Positions 54,270 to 63,090 of a stretch of DNA of 64,000 nucleotides are shown here, piece after piece. The stretch's first letter is position 1. The number at the start of each line of letters is the position of its first letter. The translations under genes and the position numbers were made by a program. The notes below the pieces were generated by a model. That model made no database searches and had not been told where the DNA came from. It saw nothing but the letters and a program-made list of their open reading frames with translations. This stretch comes from Rahnella laticis (GTDB lineage Bacteria; Pseudomonadota; Gammaproteobacteria; Enterobacterales; Enterobacteriaceae): positions 92,662-156,661 of the forward strand of contig NZ_JADOBI010000012.1 of the NCBI RefSeq assembly GCF_015644585.1, written 5' to 3'.

Positions 54270-55184
54270 ATGAACGACTTTGCCACATTGTTGTAGCAGG
54301 GGAATGCCTGGGTATTTATTCCCAGCGCCATATTGTTAGGGGTTTTGCACGGCCTTGAGCCGGGGCATTCGAAAACGATGATGGCGGCATTCATCATCGC
54401 GATCAAAGGCACCGTCCGGCAGGCAGTGATGCTCGGGCTGGCGGCTACGGTTTCGCATACCGCCATCGTCTGGCTGATTGCGTTTGGCGGGATGGCTATC
54501 AGTAACCGTTTTACTGCCGAATCGGCGGAGCCCTGGCTTCAGCTGATCTCGGCCGTGATAATCGTCGGAACAGCCACGTGGATGTTCTGGCGGACTTATC
54601 GCGGAGAAAGCGCGTGGAAACAGCAGCAAAATGGCACGGGGCATACCCATGATCACGGCGCTCATGATCACCATCATGATCATCCGCATGACCATCATCA
54701 CGGCCACGATCACGGGATTCTTCAGGCGGCCAGCGTGCCTCACGCCGTTAACGCCAGACCGGCGAGCCTGACAGGGTTTCGCGTTAACGTCGCTGCGCAG
54801 GAATATCAGGACGCACACGAAAGGGCGCATGCGGGGGATATCGCGCGGCGGTTTGCGACACAGGAAGTCACCAACTGGCAGATTCTGTTCTTCGGCCTGA
54901 CCGGCGGGCTGATCCCGTGTCCGGCGGCGATTACCGTGCTGCTGATTTGCATCCAGCTGAAAGCGCTGGCGCTGGGTGCCGCGCTGGTGGTCTGTTTCAG
55001 CCTCGGGCTGGCGTTAACGCTGGTGACCGTGGGTGTGGGGGCGGCGGTGAGTGTCCGTCAGGTTGCCAAACGCTGGAGCGGATTCAACACGCTTGCCCGG
55101 CGCGCACCGTATTTTTCCAGCGTGCTGATTGGCGTTGTCGGAATTTATATGGGTGTACACGGTGTTATCGGGCTGACGTCGTAA
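54270..55184 (+). pseudogene. rcnA: Ni/Co efflux protein RcnA with in-frame amber codon 9
   Basis: Nickel/cobalt efflux membrane protein. The frame reads MNDFATLL, then TAG (54294-54296), then [26 protein letters not shown], which aligns with the E. coli N-terminus (LLQQGNAW) if TAG replaces CAG at codon 9. The rest is intact: HGLEPGHSK metal motif, a histidine-rich cytoplasmic loop (about 54640-54715) and GLTGGLIPCPAAITVLL. Downstream of the stop the next possible starts are weak (for example TTG at 54333) and lack a ribosome-binding site, and would cut into the first span. So the gene is probably inactive or depends on suppression, unless the base is a sequencing error. Its operators and regulator are perfect, which suggests a recent change. 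Confidence 0.85.
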
Positions 55185-55223
55185 GGAAGGAAACCGGCGG
55201 GGGATTCACGAGGCAATAAAAAC

Positions 55224-55249
55224 AAAGAAAGCCCGGCGGGCTTTCTTTT
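55224..55249. terminator. Bidirectional terminator
   Basis: AAAGAAAGCCC GGC GGGCTTTCTTTT stem and T tail between rcnA and the convergent tail-anchored protein gene. Confidence 0.85.
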
Positions 55250-55280
55250 GCTGAAGCTTAAAACTGATTAACCGTAAGGG

Positions 55281-55553
55281 TTATTTGCGGCCAAGCAGTA
55301 AACCGAGCACGACGCCGATAGCACCTGCGGCGATCAACCCTGACAGCGGATTTTCTTTAATCTTTTCTGCAACATCCGAAACCGCATCACTTGCCTGAGC
55401 AGAGTATTTGCGTGCCGCGCCTTTCAGCTGATGTTTCGGTGAATCCACAAAGTCCCCAAATTGCTTCTGCGCTTCGCCAGCAAACTCGTTTGCTTTGTTT
55501 TCGACCTTATCAGCCAGACGATCTGCATCGTTATCGAATTCTTGAGATGACAT
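55281..55553 (-). CDS. Tail-anchored stress protein, ElaB/YqjD/DUF883-like
   Basis: A small protein of 90 residues: an acidic, helical N-terminal part (NDADRLADKVENKANEFAGEAQKQFGDFVDSPKHQ) and a C-terminal hydrophobic helix ending GAIGVVLGLLLGRK. The layout and GLLLGRK end match the ElaB/YqjD/YgaM family, which are inner-membrane C-tail-anchored proteins that bind ribosomes in stationary phase; the N-terminal part is also CsbD-like. Strong AAAGGAG site. Family placement is good, specific identity is not. Confidence 0.8.
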   Translation of the reverse strand: MSSQEFDNDADRLADKVENKANEFAGEAQKQFGDFVDSPKHQLKGAARKYSAQASDAVSDVAEKIKENPLSGLIAAGAIGVVLGLLLGRK

Positions 55554-55667
55554 TTTAGTGCTCCTTTGTTTGTGTCAGCTGTTAAGCGTAGTCGGAAAAC
55601 CTGATGTCTGCCGGTTTCCCGCACAACGGCATGGCACAATTAGGAGGATTACCTAATAGCAATAATA

Positions 55668-56471
55668 TTACACGCGGCCTTTCGCTGAGCCGTCACACAC
55701 CAGCATTCCCTGCGCTTCCAGCCCGGAACGGACGTCATCTTTAATGCTGTCGGTGATGAAAATATGGATATCGGAGATATCGGCAAATTTGGCGAATGCG
55801 TCACGGCCGATTTTGGTTGAATCCGCCAGCAAAATCACGCTGGTCGAGCAGGCAATCATCTTCTTTTTAAATGCCGCCTGCCGCACATCCGGCGTCGTCG
55901 CGCCATTTTTAAGCGTAAAACCGTTGGTGCCCATGATGGCTTTATCGATGATCAGATCAGACAAACTGTTGTCGTTACTGAACGGGATCACGCAGTGAAG
56001 TTGTTTGCGCACTGCGCCGCCGATAAAGAACAGATTCACCACGCCCGGCGAATCTTCCAGCGTCAGGGCAATTTTTAAATCGTTGGTGATCACCGTCAGT
56101 TGCTGGCGTTCACCCAGAGTTTTCGCCAGTTCCAGCGTGGTGGTGCCGGTATCGAGCAACAGCGTATCGCCGTCTTCAATCTGCTCAAGTGCGAGCTGCG
56201 CAACCATGACTTTCGCATCATGGTTGCAGACCTCTTTTTCCGTGGACATCATTTCCACGCCGGTTTTACTGCGGATCAGCACGCCGCCGTGCGTCCGCGT
56301 CACCAGCATGTTCTTTTCCATTTCACGAAGATCATTACGGATCGTGGAAGTCGAGACTTTGAATATTTGGCAAAGCTCGGCGACCGTGGCTTTCTTGTTT
56401 TCCTCCACAAACGCAAGAATGGCTTGCTGGCGTTCGAGCGAAAAAACTTTATCTTCCGAATGATCGTTCAT
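55668..56471 (-). CDS. DeoR-family transcriptional regulator
   Basis: Sugar-phosphate-responsive repressor of 267 residues. The N-terminal helix-turn-helix is ATVAELCQIFKVSTSTIRNDLREMEKNMLVTRTHGGV. The C-terminal sensor domain has DTGTTTLELAKTL, FFIGGAVRKQ and the ADSTKIGRDAF phosphate-binding block. It lies 23 bases downstream of the alcohol dehydrogenase gene on the same strand and faces the PTS operon. The repeated AAACGATA motif in both promoter regions is the best candidate for its operator. The inducer is probably a phosphorylated sugar made by the PTS. Confidence 0.92.
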   Translation of the reverse strand: MNDHSEDKVFSLERQQAILAFVEENKKATVAELCQIFKVSTSTIRNDLREMEKNMLVTRTHGGVLIRSKTGVEMMSTEKEVCNHDAKVMVAQLALEQIEDGDTLLLDTGTTTLELAKTLGERQQLTVITNDLKIALTLEDSPGVVNLFFIGGAVRKQLHCVIPFSNDNSLSDLIIDKAIMGTNGFTLKNGATTPDVRQAAFKKKMIACSTSVILLADSTKIGRDAFAKFADISDIHIFITDSIKDDVRSGLEAQGMLVCDGSAKGRV

Positions 56472-56494
56472 GATTTTTCTCAGTGTCCGGCGGG

Positions 56495-57532
56495 TTATAA
56501 AACGAAGGCCACTTTCAGCGCCTGTCCTGAACGGGCGGCGCTGAAAGCCTCGTCATATTGTTCAAGAGTGTACTTGTGAGTCAAGATTTCTTTCAGATTA
56601 ATCAGTCCATTGGAAATCATTCTCAGGCTTTCGCGATACTGACGTAAATTCTGCCCGCTCATGCCGGTCACCGTGATCTGCCGGTAATGAATAATGTTGG
56701 TATTCAGGCTGACCATTTCTTTACCGTGCGGCAAACCGCCGAAGAACAGCACGCGGCCATTTAACGCCGTCAGTTCAAAGGCCAGCGACTGAATTTCCGC
56801 AATCGACGCCGCCGTAATCACCACGTCACAGCCGCGATTTTGCGTAATGCGCATGACGTCCGCCAGCGTATCGGTGCCGCTTACCGGCACAAAGTCCGGG
56901 TCAAAATTACACGCCATCGCCAGCCGTTCCGGGTTGATGTCGCTGATCAGCACTTTTCCGGCACCCGCCGCTTTATGCAGCATGGCGTGCATCAGGCCAA
57001 TCGGCCCCGCGCCAATCACCAGAACCGTGTCGCCGGCGCGGGTATGGCAGCGCTCAAAGGCATTATAGACACAGGAAAAAGGCTCAATCAGCGCGCCTTC
57101 TTCAAACGAAACGTGGTCCGGCAACGCCACGATATTTCCCTGCTGCACGGCGCGGGCGGGGATCACCACATAACGGGCAAACGCGCCGTTTTTCTGAATA
57201 CCCAACGCCTGGAATTCCTTGCAGGTTTGCGTATTGCCGCTGATGCAGCTGTCGCAGGTGCCGCATCCGTAGTTGGGGGCGACTGCCACGCGCATTCCCA
57301 CACGCCATTCCGGGCTGACGTTCGCCCCCACTTTCTCAATGACGCCCGATAATTCATGCCCCAGCGTTAACGCCTGCGGTGACTGGCGATGGCCGTTGGC
57401 GAACATCCGCAAATCGGTACCGCAAATCGCCCCGACTTTACAGGCCAGCAGCACTTCGTCTGGCGCGATTTCGGGTTCAGGCAGGTCGGTTAAACGGAGT
57501 TCACCTTTGGCAAATAACTGAATTGCTTTCAT
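56495..57532 (-). CDS. Zinc-dependent medium-chain alcohol/polyol dehydrogenase
   Basis: Medium-chain dehydrogenase of 345 residues, related to polyol-phosphate and threonine dehydrogenases (GatD-like). Catalytic zinc ligands are Cys37 in GAICGTDLR, the HE of LGHELSGVIEKVG and a later Glu in EPFSCVYNAF. The structural-zinc site is YGCGTCDSCISGNTQTC. The NAD fold is VLVIGAGPIGLMHAML. First gene of a two-gene operon with the DeoR regulator. It would oxidise a polyol phosphate or reduce a keto sugar from the adjacent PTS pathway. Confidence 0.9.
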   Translation of the reverse strand: MKAIQLFAKGELRLTDLPEPEIAPDEVLLACKVGAICGTDLRMFANGHRQSPQALTLGHELSGVIEKVGANVSPEWRVGMRVAVAPNYGCGTCDSCISGNTQTCKEFQALGIQKNGAFARYVVIPARAVQQGNIVALPDHVSFEEGALIEPFSCVYNAFERCHTRAGDTVLVIGAGPIGLMHAMLHKAAGAGKVLISDINPERLAMACNFDPDFVPVSGTDTLADVMRITQNRGCDVVITAASIAEIQSLAFELTALNGRVLFFGGLPHGKEMVSLNTNIIHYRQITVTGMSGQNLRQYRESLRMISNGLINLKEILTHKYTLEQYDEAFSAARSGQALKVAFVL

Positions 57533-57653
57533 AACAGCCTCTCAATGGTTACAGGACGGAGCATCTTTTGCTGAACGGGGTGTTGATCAAAAAATCGACT
57601 CAATGTGAATTCTTGTGAGTTTAGTCATGTAATTACCGATGTCAATTGTTTAC

Positions 57654-57697
57654 TATCGTTTTGCTCTTTATTCACTCATAAACGATAACAAACGATA
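57654..57697. promoter_or_regulatory. Putative operator repeats, AAACGATA
   Basis: Three copies of AAACGATA: inverted at 57654-57662 (TATCGTTTT), direct at 57680-57687 and 57690-57697. They lie just upstream of the EIIA gene in the divergent promoter region. A fourth copy is upstream of the EIIBC gene. They are good candidates for DeoR-family repressor binding. Confidence 0.6.
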
Positions 57698-57722
57698 ATT
57701 AACAGCAAAAGGGAAAGCCAGT

Positions 57723-58178
57723 ATGAGGATTTTTTCAGAAGACACCGTGATGTTGCGTCTGGACGCACAGGATAAAGACGACGTTCTGCGGCAAATGGGC
57801 AAAAAGATTGAAGCGACCGGGTGCCTGAACCCGGGTGGTTTCGAAGACTTCATGGCGGCCATCCGTAAAAGAGAAGTTGAGTTCTCAACGGCGGTCGGCC
57901 ACGACTTCGCCATCCCGCACGGCAAGAGCGACGCGGTGGCGTTGCCGGTTGTCGCCTTTGCCCGGCTGGCGAAGCCGGTTTTATGGGATGCCGAAGAAGA
58001 TGACCAGGCGCAGTACGTCTTCATGATTGCCGTGCCTGAAGAAAGCGCGGGTGATGAACACATCAGGATCCTGATGAAACTCGCGGGCGCGATTATGGAA
58101 GATGATTTCCGTGACCAGATTGCTGCGGCAAAGGATGAAGCGCAGGTCATTGAAATCATAACCCGTTACGTTGATTAA
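57723..58178 (+). CDS. PTS EIIA component, fructose/mannitol type
   Basis: Phosphotransfer protein of 151 residues. The phosphorylated histidine is His66 in HDFAIPHGKSDAV. The N-terminal KDDVLRQMGKKIEATG and the C-terminal HIRILMKLAGAIMEDD blocks are typical of the PTS_EIIA_2 fold. It passes phosphate from an HPr-type donor to the EIIB domain encoded next. First gene of a five-gene operon. Confidence 0.93.
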   Translation: MRIFSEDTVMLRLDAQDKDDVLRQMGKKIEATGCLNPGGFEDFMAAIRKREVEFSTAVGHDFAIPHGKSDAVALPVVAFARLAKPVLWDAEEDDQAQYVFMIAVPEESAGDEHIRILMKLAGAIMEDDFRDQIAAAKDEAQVIEIITRYVD

Positions 58179-58224
58179 CCTCTTCACGTTCTGTTCTGGC
58201 CTGAATTCATCTGATATCGATAGA

Positions 58225-58232
58225 AAACGATA
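58225..58232 (+). promoter_or_regulatory. Fourth AAACGATA motif
   Basis: AAACGATA within CGATAGAAAACGATAATAAAC, about 65 bases before the EIIBC start. It repeats the motif cluster at 57654-57697, suggesting a second operator, possibly with looping between the two. Confidence 0.5.
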
Positions 58233-58296
58233 ATAAACAGAGTAGATCAGCAGTAAATGACAGGCCGGAAAAGTCACCCTTTATGGAGCCAGAATC

Positions 58297-59721
58297 ATGT
58301 CGACCAGAGAAAAGTTTTTTGTCGCAGTAACGGGATGTCCGACGGGGATCGCCCATACGTTTATGGCGGAAGCCGCGCTGAAAAAGGCCGCTGAAAAAGC
58401 CGGTGCGGAGATCCGCGTTGAAACCAACGGGGCCGTGGGCATTGAAAACGCGCTGACGGCAGAAGAAATCGCCCGGGCCGATATGGTGATTCTGGCGTCC
58501 GACAAAGCGGTGGAAATGGCACGCTTCGACGGCAAGCCGTTGATCCGCGCATCGGTCGGGCACGGTGTCAAAAAAGCCACTGAACTGGTGGCCAGGGCGA
58601 TGGCCGGTGAAGAAGACGTTTACCGGCACGAACAAATTGCAACGCCTGATCATGAAAAACCTGCTGCCGAAAAAGCAGAGCGTCAGGGCGCCGGACGGTC
58701 GGTTTATATCTCCCTGATGAACGGCGTGTCGAACATGTTGCCGTTCGTGGTCGCAGGCGGCGTCTTAATCGCCATTTCCTTCTTCTGGGGCATTTACTCT
58801 TTTGACCCGACCAGCGTGCAATACAACCCGATTGCCGCCAGCCTGTTTAAACTCGGCAAACTCTCGTTTTCATTAATGGTGCCGGTCTTCACCGCGTTTA
58901 TCGCGTACTCCATTTCGAACCGCCCCGGTTTTGTGGCCGGATTCGTCGGCGGCCTGCTGGCGACTGACATCGGCGCGGGCTTTCTCGGTGGCATTATTGC
59001 GGGCTTTTTCGCCGGTTATTTCATGAAATGGATGCTGCACATCACCCGTTCATTTCCCCGTTCGCTGGAAGGTTTCAAGTCCATCTTCCTGATGCCGCTG
59101 ATTGGCGTTCTGGTGGTCGGTACCTTCATGCTTTCTGCCGGTTCGACCATCGCGGCCTTAAATAAAGGCATGATGGTGTGGCTGGCCGGGCTGGAACACG
59201 CGAACCCGCTATTGCTTGGCATTGTGATTGGCTGTATGAGCGCGTTTGACCTCGGCGGCCCGGTGAACAAAGCCGCGTATGTTACCGGAACGATGTTGCT
59301 GGCTGAGCAGGGCAACGCATTATTTATGGCCGGCGTCATGACCGCCAGCATGGTGCCGCCGCTGGTGATTGCCTTTGCGACCGTGATGTTCAGAAAGTAT
59401 TTCGAAAAAGAAGAGCAGGCCGCCGGGCTGGTGAACTTTATTCTCAGCGCGACGTTTATTGCCGAAGGCGCAATCCCCTTTGCCGCAAAAGATCCGCTGC
59501 GTGTGATCCCGATACTCATGCTGAGCGCGTCGATCGGTGCCACGCTGACGTTCTTCTTTAAAGTCGCGGTGCCAGCCCCGCACGGCGGGCTGATTATTCT
59601 TCCGCTCGTCACGCACGGTTTACTTTGGGTAATGGCTATTCTCAGCGGCGGACTGACCGGCGGCATTATTTACGGGTTATACCGCAAGGCTAAATTTAAT
59701 AAATCCGCGCTGACTGTTTAA
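58297..59721 (+). CDS. PTS EIIBC component, fructose family
   Basis: Fused EIIB-EIIC of 474 residues. EIIB (1-100) has the phospho-cysteine Cys14 in AVTGCPTGIAHTFMAEAAL. A charged linker of about 30 residues joins it to a membrane EIIC domain of about 340 residues, with PFVVAGGVLIAISFFWG and the FIAEGAIPFAAKDPLRVIP motif (conserved EGAIPF) that binds substrate. Imports and phosphorylates a fructose-like sugar or polyol. The specificity is not given by sequence. Confidence 0.93.
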   Translation: MSTREKFFVAVTGCPTGIAHTFMAEAALKKAAEKAGAEIRVETNGAVGIENALTAEEIARADMVILASDKAVEMARFDGKPLIRASVGHGVKKATELVARAMAGEEDVYRHEQIATPDHEKPAAEKAERQGAGRSVYISLMNGVSNMLPFVVAGGVLIAISFFWGIYSFDPTSVQYNPIAASLFKLGKLSFSLMVPVFTAFIAYSISNRPGFVAGFVGGLLATDIGAGFLGGIIAGFFAGYFMKWMLHITRSFPRSLEGFKSIFLMPLIGVLVVGTFMLSAGSTIAALNKGMMVWLAGLEHANPLLLGIVIGCMSAFDLGGPVNKAAYVTGTMLLAEQGNALFMAGVMTASMVPPLVIAFATVMFRKYFEKEEQAAGLVNFILSATFIAEGAIPFAAKDPLRVIPILMLSASIGATLTFFFKVAVPAPHGGLIILPLVTHGLLWVMAILSGGLTGGIIYGLYRKAKFNKSALTV

Positions 59722-59747
59722 GCTAATTAATAAGGAAGCAGAACGTT

Positions 59748-60017
59748 ATGATTGCATCAAAAATACGTTTTATTAACCCCATGGGATTTCACAGTCGTCC
59801 CTGTGCAACATTTTCGAAAATGGCGAAGAAATTCAACTGCAACGTCAGCCTGGTGAATAAAGAAAAAGCAGCCGATGGCAGAAGTATGCTTGCGCTGATG
59901 AAACTCGGCATCGTTCATGATTCGACGATTACTTTACTCTGCGAAGGCGAACAGGAAAAAGAGGCCAGTGAAATACTGAGTCATTATTTATCCACGCTGG
60001 TGGAAGAGGCGGGCTGA
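59748..60017 (+). CDS. HPr-like phosphocarrier protein
   Basis: HPr-family protein of 89 residues. The phosphorylated His15 is in NPMGFHSRPCATF and Ser46 in GRSMLALMKLGI. Cys19 replaces the usual alanine/small residue after the RP. A private HPr in a sugar operon, as in other FPr/FrwB-type systems, would insulate the pathway or tune phosphate flow. Shine-Dalgarno AAGGAAG. Confidence 0.92.
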   Translation: MIASKIRFINPMGFHSRPCATFSKMAKKFNCNVSLVNKEKAADGRSMLALMKLGIVHDSTITLLCEGEQEKEASEILSHYLSTLVEEAG

Positions 60018-60097
60018 AATTATTGTCATCGTAACCCATAAATTTATTTGCCGGCAGGCAATTCCCTGAATACTAAAACCTGATTAAGGAATAGAAA

Positions 60098-60775
60098 ATG
60101 AAATACTCTGCTGAAAAACTGGCTGCATTCTTTGACCATACCAATCTTCATGCGTTTGCGACCAAAGATGATTTCCAAAAACTGTGTGATGAAGCGAAAG
60201 AATACGGTTTTGCTTCTGTCGCCATCAACTCCTGGCCGGTCGCCACGTGCCGCGAAATGCTGAAAGGTTCACCGGTGCTGACCGGCGCGGCGATCGGTTT
60301 CCCGCTGGGCCAGATGACCATCGCCGCTAAAGTATTTGAAGCACAGGACGCCGTGAATAATGGCGCGCAGGAATTCGATTACCTGCTCAATGTCGGCAAA
60401 GTCAAAGAGCATGACTACGCCTATATCAGAGCGGAAATGGCGGCGCTGGTCGCTGTTGCCAATAAAGCCGGGATTGTGTCGAAAGTCATTTTCGAAACCT
60501 GTTACCTGACGACAGAAGAGATTATCAACGTGGCAAAAATCGCCTCAGAAGTGAAACCGGGCTTTGTTAAAACCTCCACAGGATTCGGCACGGCGGGCGC
60601 AACCACTGAACACGTCAGATTAATGAAAGAACACGCGGGCGAACACGTTCAGGTTAAAGCTGCGGGCGGAATTCGCACACTGAGCGATGCGCTTGCCATG
60701 ATTGATGCGGGCGCAACGCGTCTGGGCAGTTCTGCCGGCATAAAAATCGTTAATGAACTCATCGCTGCGAAATAG
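60098..60775 (+). CDS. DeoC-like class I aldolase
   Basis: TIM-barrel aldolase of 225 residues related to deoxyribose-phosphate aldolase. Catalytic features kept are Lys158 in GFVKTSTGFGTAGA (Schiff base), Lys187 in VQVKAAGGIRT and Asp94 in EFDYLLNVG. Positions that differ from true DeoC are the second strand (VAINSWPVA in place of VCVNP) and DYLLN in place of DMVIN. It probably cleaves a different 2-deoxy or 1-deoxy sugar phosphate produced by the PTS; the substrate is inferred from context. The gene is 80 bases downstream of the HPr-like gene. Confidence 0.85.
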   Translation: MKYSAEKLAAFFDHTNLHAFATKDDFQKLCDEAKEYGFASVAINSWPVATCREMLKGSPVLTGAAIGFPLGQMTIAAKVFEAQDAVNNGAQEFDYLLNVGKVKEHDYAYIRAEMAALVAVANKAGIVSKVIFETCYLTTEEIINVAKIASEVKPGFVKTSTGFGTAGATTEHVRLMKEHAGEHVQVKAAGGIRTLSDALAMIDAGATRLGSSAGIKIVNELIAAK

Positions 60776-60841
60776 CATTCAGAAAACTGGCCTGTGATGC
60801 AGGCCGGTAAATAACGAAACGTGCCCTGACTGAGGCTGAAA

Positions 60842-61861
60842 ATGAATAAAATGATTAATGTGTGTCTGATTGGCTGTGGCCGCGCGGGGATGATCCATGC
60901 CCGGAATTATAACGGCAATCTTCGTCATGCGCGGTTAATGGCAATATGCGATCCCGACGCGGAAAATCTGGCGGAAGTACAGAAAGAACTTCAGGTGGAA
61001 TATCAATACACCGATTATCGCGAAGCCCTGAATAACGAAAGCATCGACGCTATTGTGGTGGTGACACCCACACATTTACACCGGGATATTGTGGTTGCCG
61101 CCGCGAAAGCCGGAAAACATATTTTCTGCGAAAAGCCGATGGCCGGAACGGAAGAAGAATGCAACGACATGATCGACGCGTGCCGGGAATATAACGTCAA
61201 ATTACAGTTGGGTTTTATGCGCCGTTTTGATGAGAATTTTAAAACGGGCAAAGAGGTGATTGAAAATAAAACCGTCGGCGAAGTGACGTTACTGAAATCA
61301 CTGACGCATGGCCCGAGCGAGCCTAAAGAGTGGATGTTCGATATTTCCAAAAGTGGCGGGCCGGTTGCCGAAGTGAACAGCCACGATCTCGATACGCTCA
61401 GGTGGTACGCCGGAGCCGAAGTGAGCATGATCCACGTCATCGGCCATAATTTCCGTTCACCGGAAAAAGCCGTGGAATACCCCGATTATTACGACACCTG
61501 CGCGGTCATGATGCAGTTCACCAACGGTATCATCGGCATGATCGACGGCGCGCAGTACGTTCAGTACGGCTACGATGCCCGCGCGGAAATTCTCGGCACG
61601 CACGGCATTGTCAAAGTTGGCCGCCAGAACAGCAATAACGTGGAGGTGGTGACGCGCGACAAAACCATTCAGGCGCAATCCATGCCGTCCTGGACGAAGT
61701 TATATCAGGAAGCCTACGTACGCGAAGCCGAAGCCTTTATCGACGCCATCCGTCACGACACCGAAACGCAGGTCACCGGTCACGACGGGAAAATGGCGCT
61801 GATTCTGGTCAGGGAAGGGCTGAAGTCGCTGCGCGAAAAGCGCCCGGTCTTTATTGAATAA
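60842..61861 (+). CDS. Gfo/Idh/MocA-family oxidoreductase
   Basis: NAD(P)-dependent sugar or inositol dehydrogenase of 339 residues. The Rossmann motif is CLIGCGRAGMIHARNY. The catalytic Lys98 is in HIFCEKPMAGT, and the C-terminal domain has the SGGPVAEVNSHDLDTLRWYAG stretch holding a conserved Asp-His pair. It resembles myo-inositol 2-dehydrogenase-like enzymes (IolG). It is the last gene of the PTS operon and probably oxidises or reduces an early intermediate. Confidence 0.9.
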   Translation: MNKMINVCLIGCGRAGMIHARNYNGNLRHARLMAICDPDAENLAEVQKELQVEYQYTDYREALNNESIDAIVVVTPTHLHRDIVVAAAKAGKHIFCEKPMAGTEEECNDMIDACREYNVKLQLGFMRRFDENFKTGKEVIENKTVGEVTLLKSLTHGPSEPKEWMFDISKSGGPVAEVNSHDLDTLRWYAGAEVSMIHVIGHNFRSPEKAVEYPDYYDTCAVMMQFTNGIIGMIDGAQYVQYGYDARAEILGTHGIVKVGRQNSNNVEVVTRDKTIQAQSMPSWTKLYQEAYVREAEAFIDAIRHDTETQVTGHDGKMALILVREGLKSLREKRPVFIE

Positions 61862-62060
61862 TCTGCCCTTATGAATAAGCTGCGAGTTATAAAGTAATCA
61901 AATGTGATTCCGGCATGATTTCCCGCGTATCCCGAAAAACAAATTTCGTGAATGTGGGATATCATGCGGTATGCATCATCCGGGAAGTCGCTTTCCGCGG
62001 GCAATTCCGTTCACATTGTGTTCTGAATTAATCACTGTAACTCAATGAATATTCAATAAA

Positions 62061-62990
62061 ATGGACATCAAACAGCTTATTTATCTCTGTAATCTTGAAC
62101 GGGAACGTCATTTCGGTCGGGCGGCGGAAGCCAGTTTTGTCAGCCAGCCGACGCTGTCGATGCGGCTCAAAAACCTTGAAAAAGAACTCGGGCTGAACCT
62201 GATCAACCGGGGTAACAACTTTGAAGGATTCACCGCCGAAGGCCTGCGGGTGCTGAGCTGGGCGCGCGAAATCGTGGCGGTTTACGAAGGCCTTAAGCTG
62301 GAGGTGGAATCTCTCAAACAAGGCATGAGCGGGACGTTACGCATCGGCGTTATGCCGCAGTGCAGCGTTTCGCTGGCGCAGCTGATCAAAGCGGTGAGCC
62401 AGGCGCATCCGGGGCTGGATTACCGCGTCTCGGAAGTCAGCGCCGATCAGCTGATTGAAGCGCTGAGCAGCCATTCCGTGGATGTCGGTATCGGCTTTTT
62501 CGAATTTTCAACCCTCAATGAACTGCGTTTCCAACTGGTGTCGCTTGATGACGGCGGCGTGGACGTGGTGTATCACCCGGACCATTTCCCTGAGCTGGAC
62601 AATGTCGGGCTGATGACCGCCGAACAGGCCGCGGCGTTGCCTTTGTGTCTTTCCGAGCCGAGCCGATATTTCCGCCGGTATCTGGATAATTTTTTCCGTC
62701 AGGCCGGGCTGGAACTGCATCCGCGTCTGGAAAGCACCTCAATATTTCAGCTGATGCAGGGCGTGTTTGTCGGCATTGGCTGCGCGCTGGTGCCGAGCGG
62801 GCATCTGATTGATGAAATGCATCCGGCACTGAAACGCTGCCCGCTGGACATCACGCCAATGACCCGCCACGCAGCATTGGTGGTTGCCGAACCGGGCAGG
62901 GCGACGGCGCTGGCACAGCATTTCTTCACCGCCGCCGGTCTGTGGCTGACGCAGCAACAACCGCTTAAACCCCCGTCGACGATCAAATAA
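62061..62990 (+). CDS. LysR-family transcriptional regulator
   Basis: LysR-type regulator of 309 residues. The N-terminal winged helix reads MDIKQLIYLCNLERERHFGRAAEASFVSQPTLSMRLKNLEKELG. The co-inducer domain begins near LRIGVMPQCSVSLAQLI. The recognition helix SFVSQPTLSMRLKNLE is intact. It stands alone, in the same direction as the PTS operon and 200 bases after it; no divergent target is seen, so what it controls is unknown. Confidence 0.93.
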   Translation: MDIKQLIYLCNLERERHFGRAAEASFVSQPTLSMRLKNLEKELGLNLINRGNNFEGFTAEGLRVLSWAREIVAVYEGLKLEVESLKQGMSGTLRIGVMPQCSVSLAQLIKAVSQAHPGLDYRVSEVSADQLIEALSSHSVDVGIGFFEFSTLNELRFQLVSLDDGGVDVVYHPDHFPELDNVGLMTAEQAAALPLCLSEPSRYFRRYLDNFFRQAGLELHPRLESTSIFQLMQGVFVGIGCALVPSGHLIDEMHPALKRCPLDITPMTRHAALVVAEPGRATALAQHFFTAAGLWLTQQQPLKPPSTIK

Positions 62991-63090
62991 AACCGGCATT
63001 GCCGGTTTATCTCCCATTTTCCTATTGATGAATTCATCATTTAAGACCAAGCTTTCCCGCAATATATAAGTGAAATGAATGGAGTAGCAC

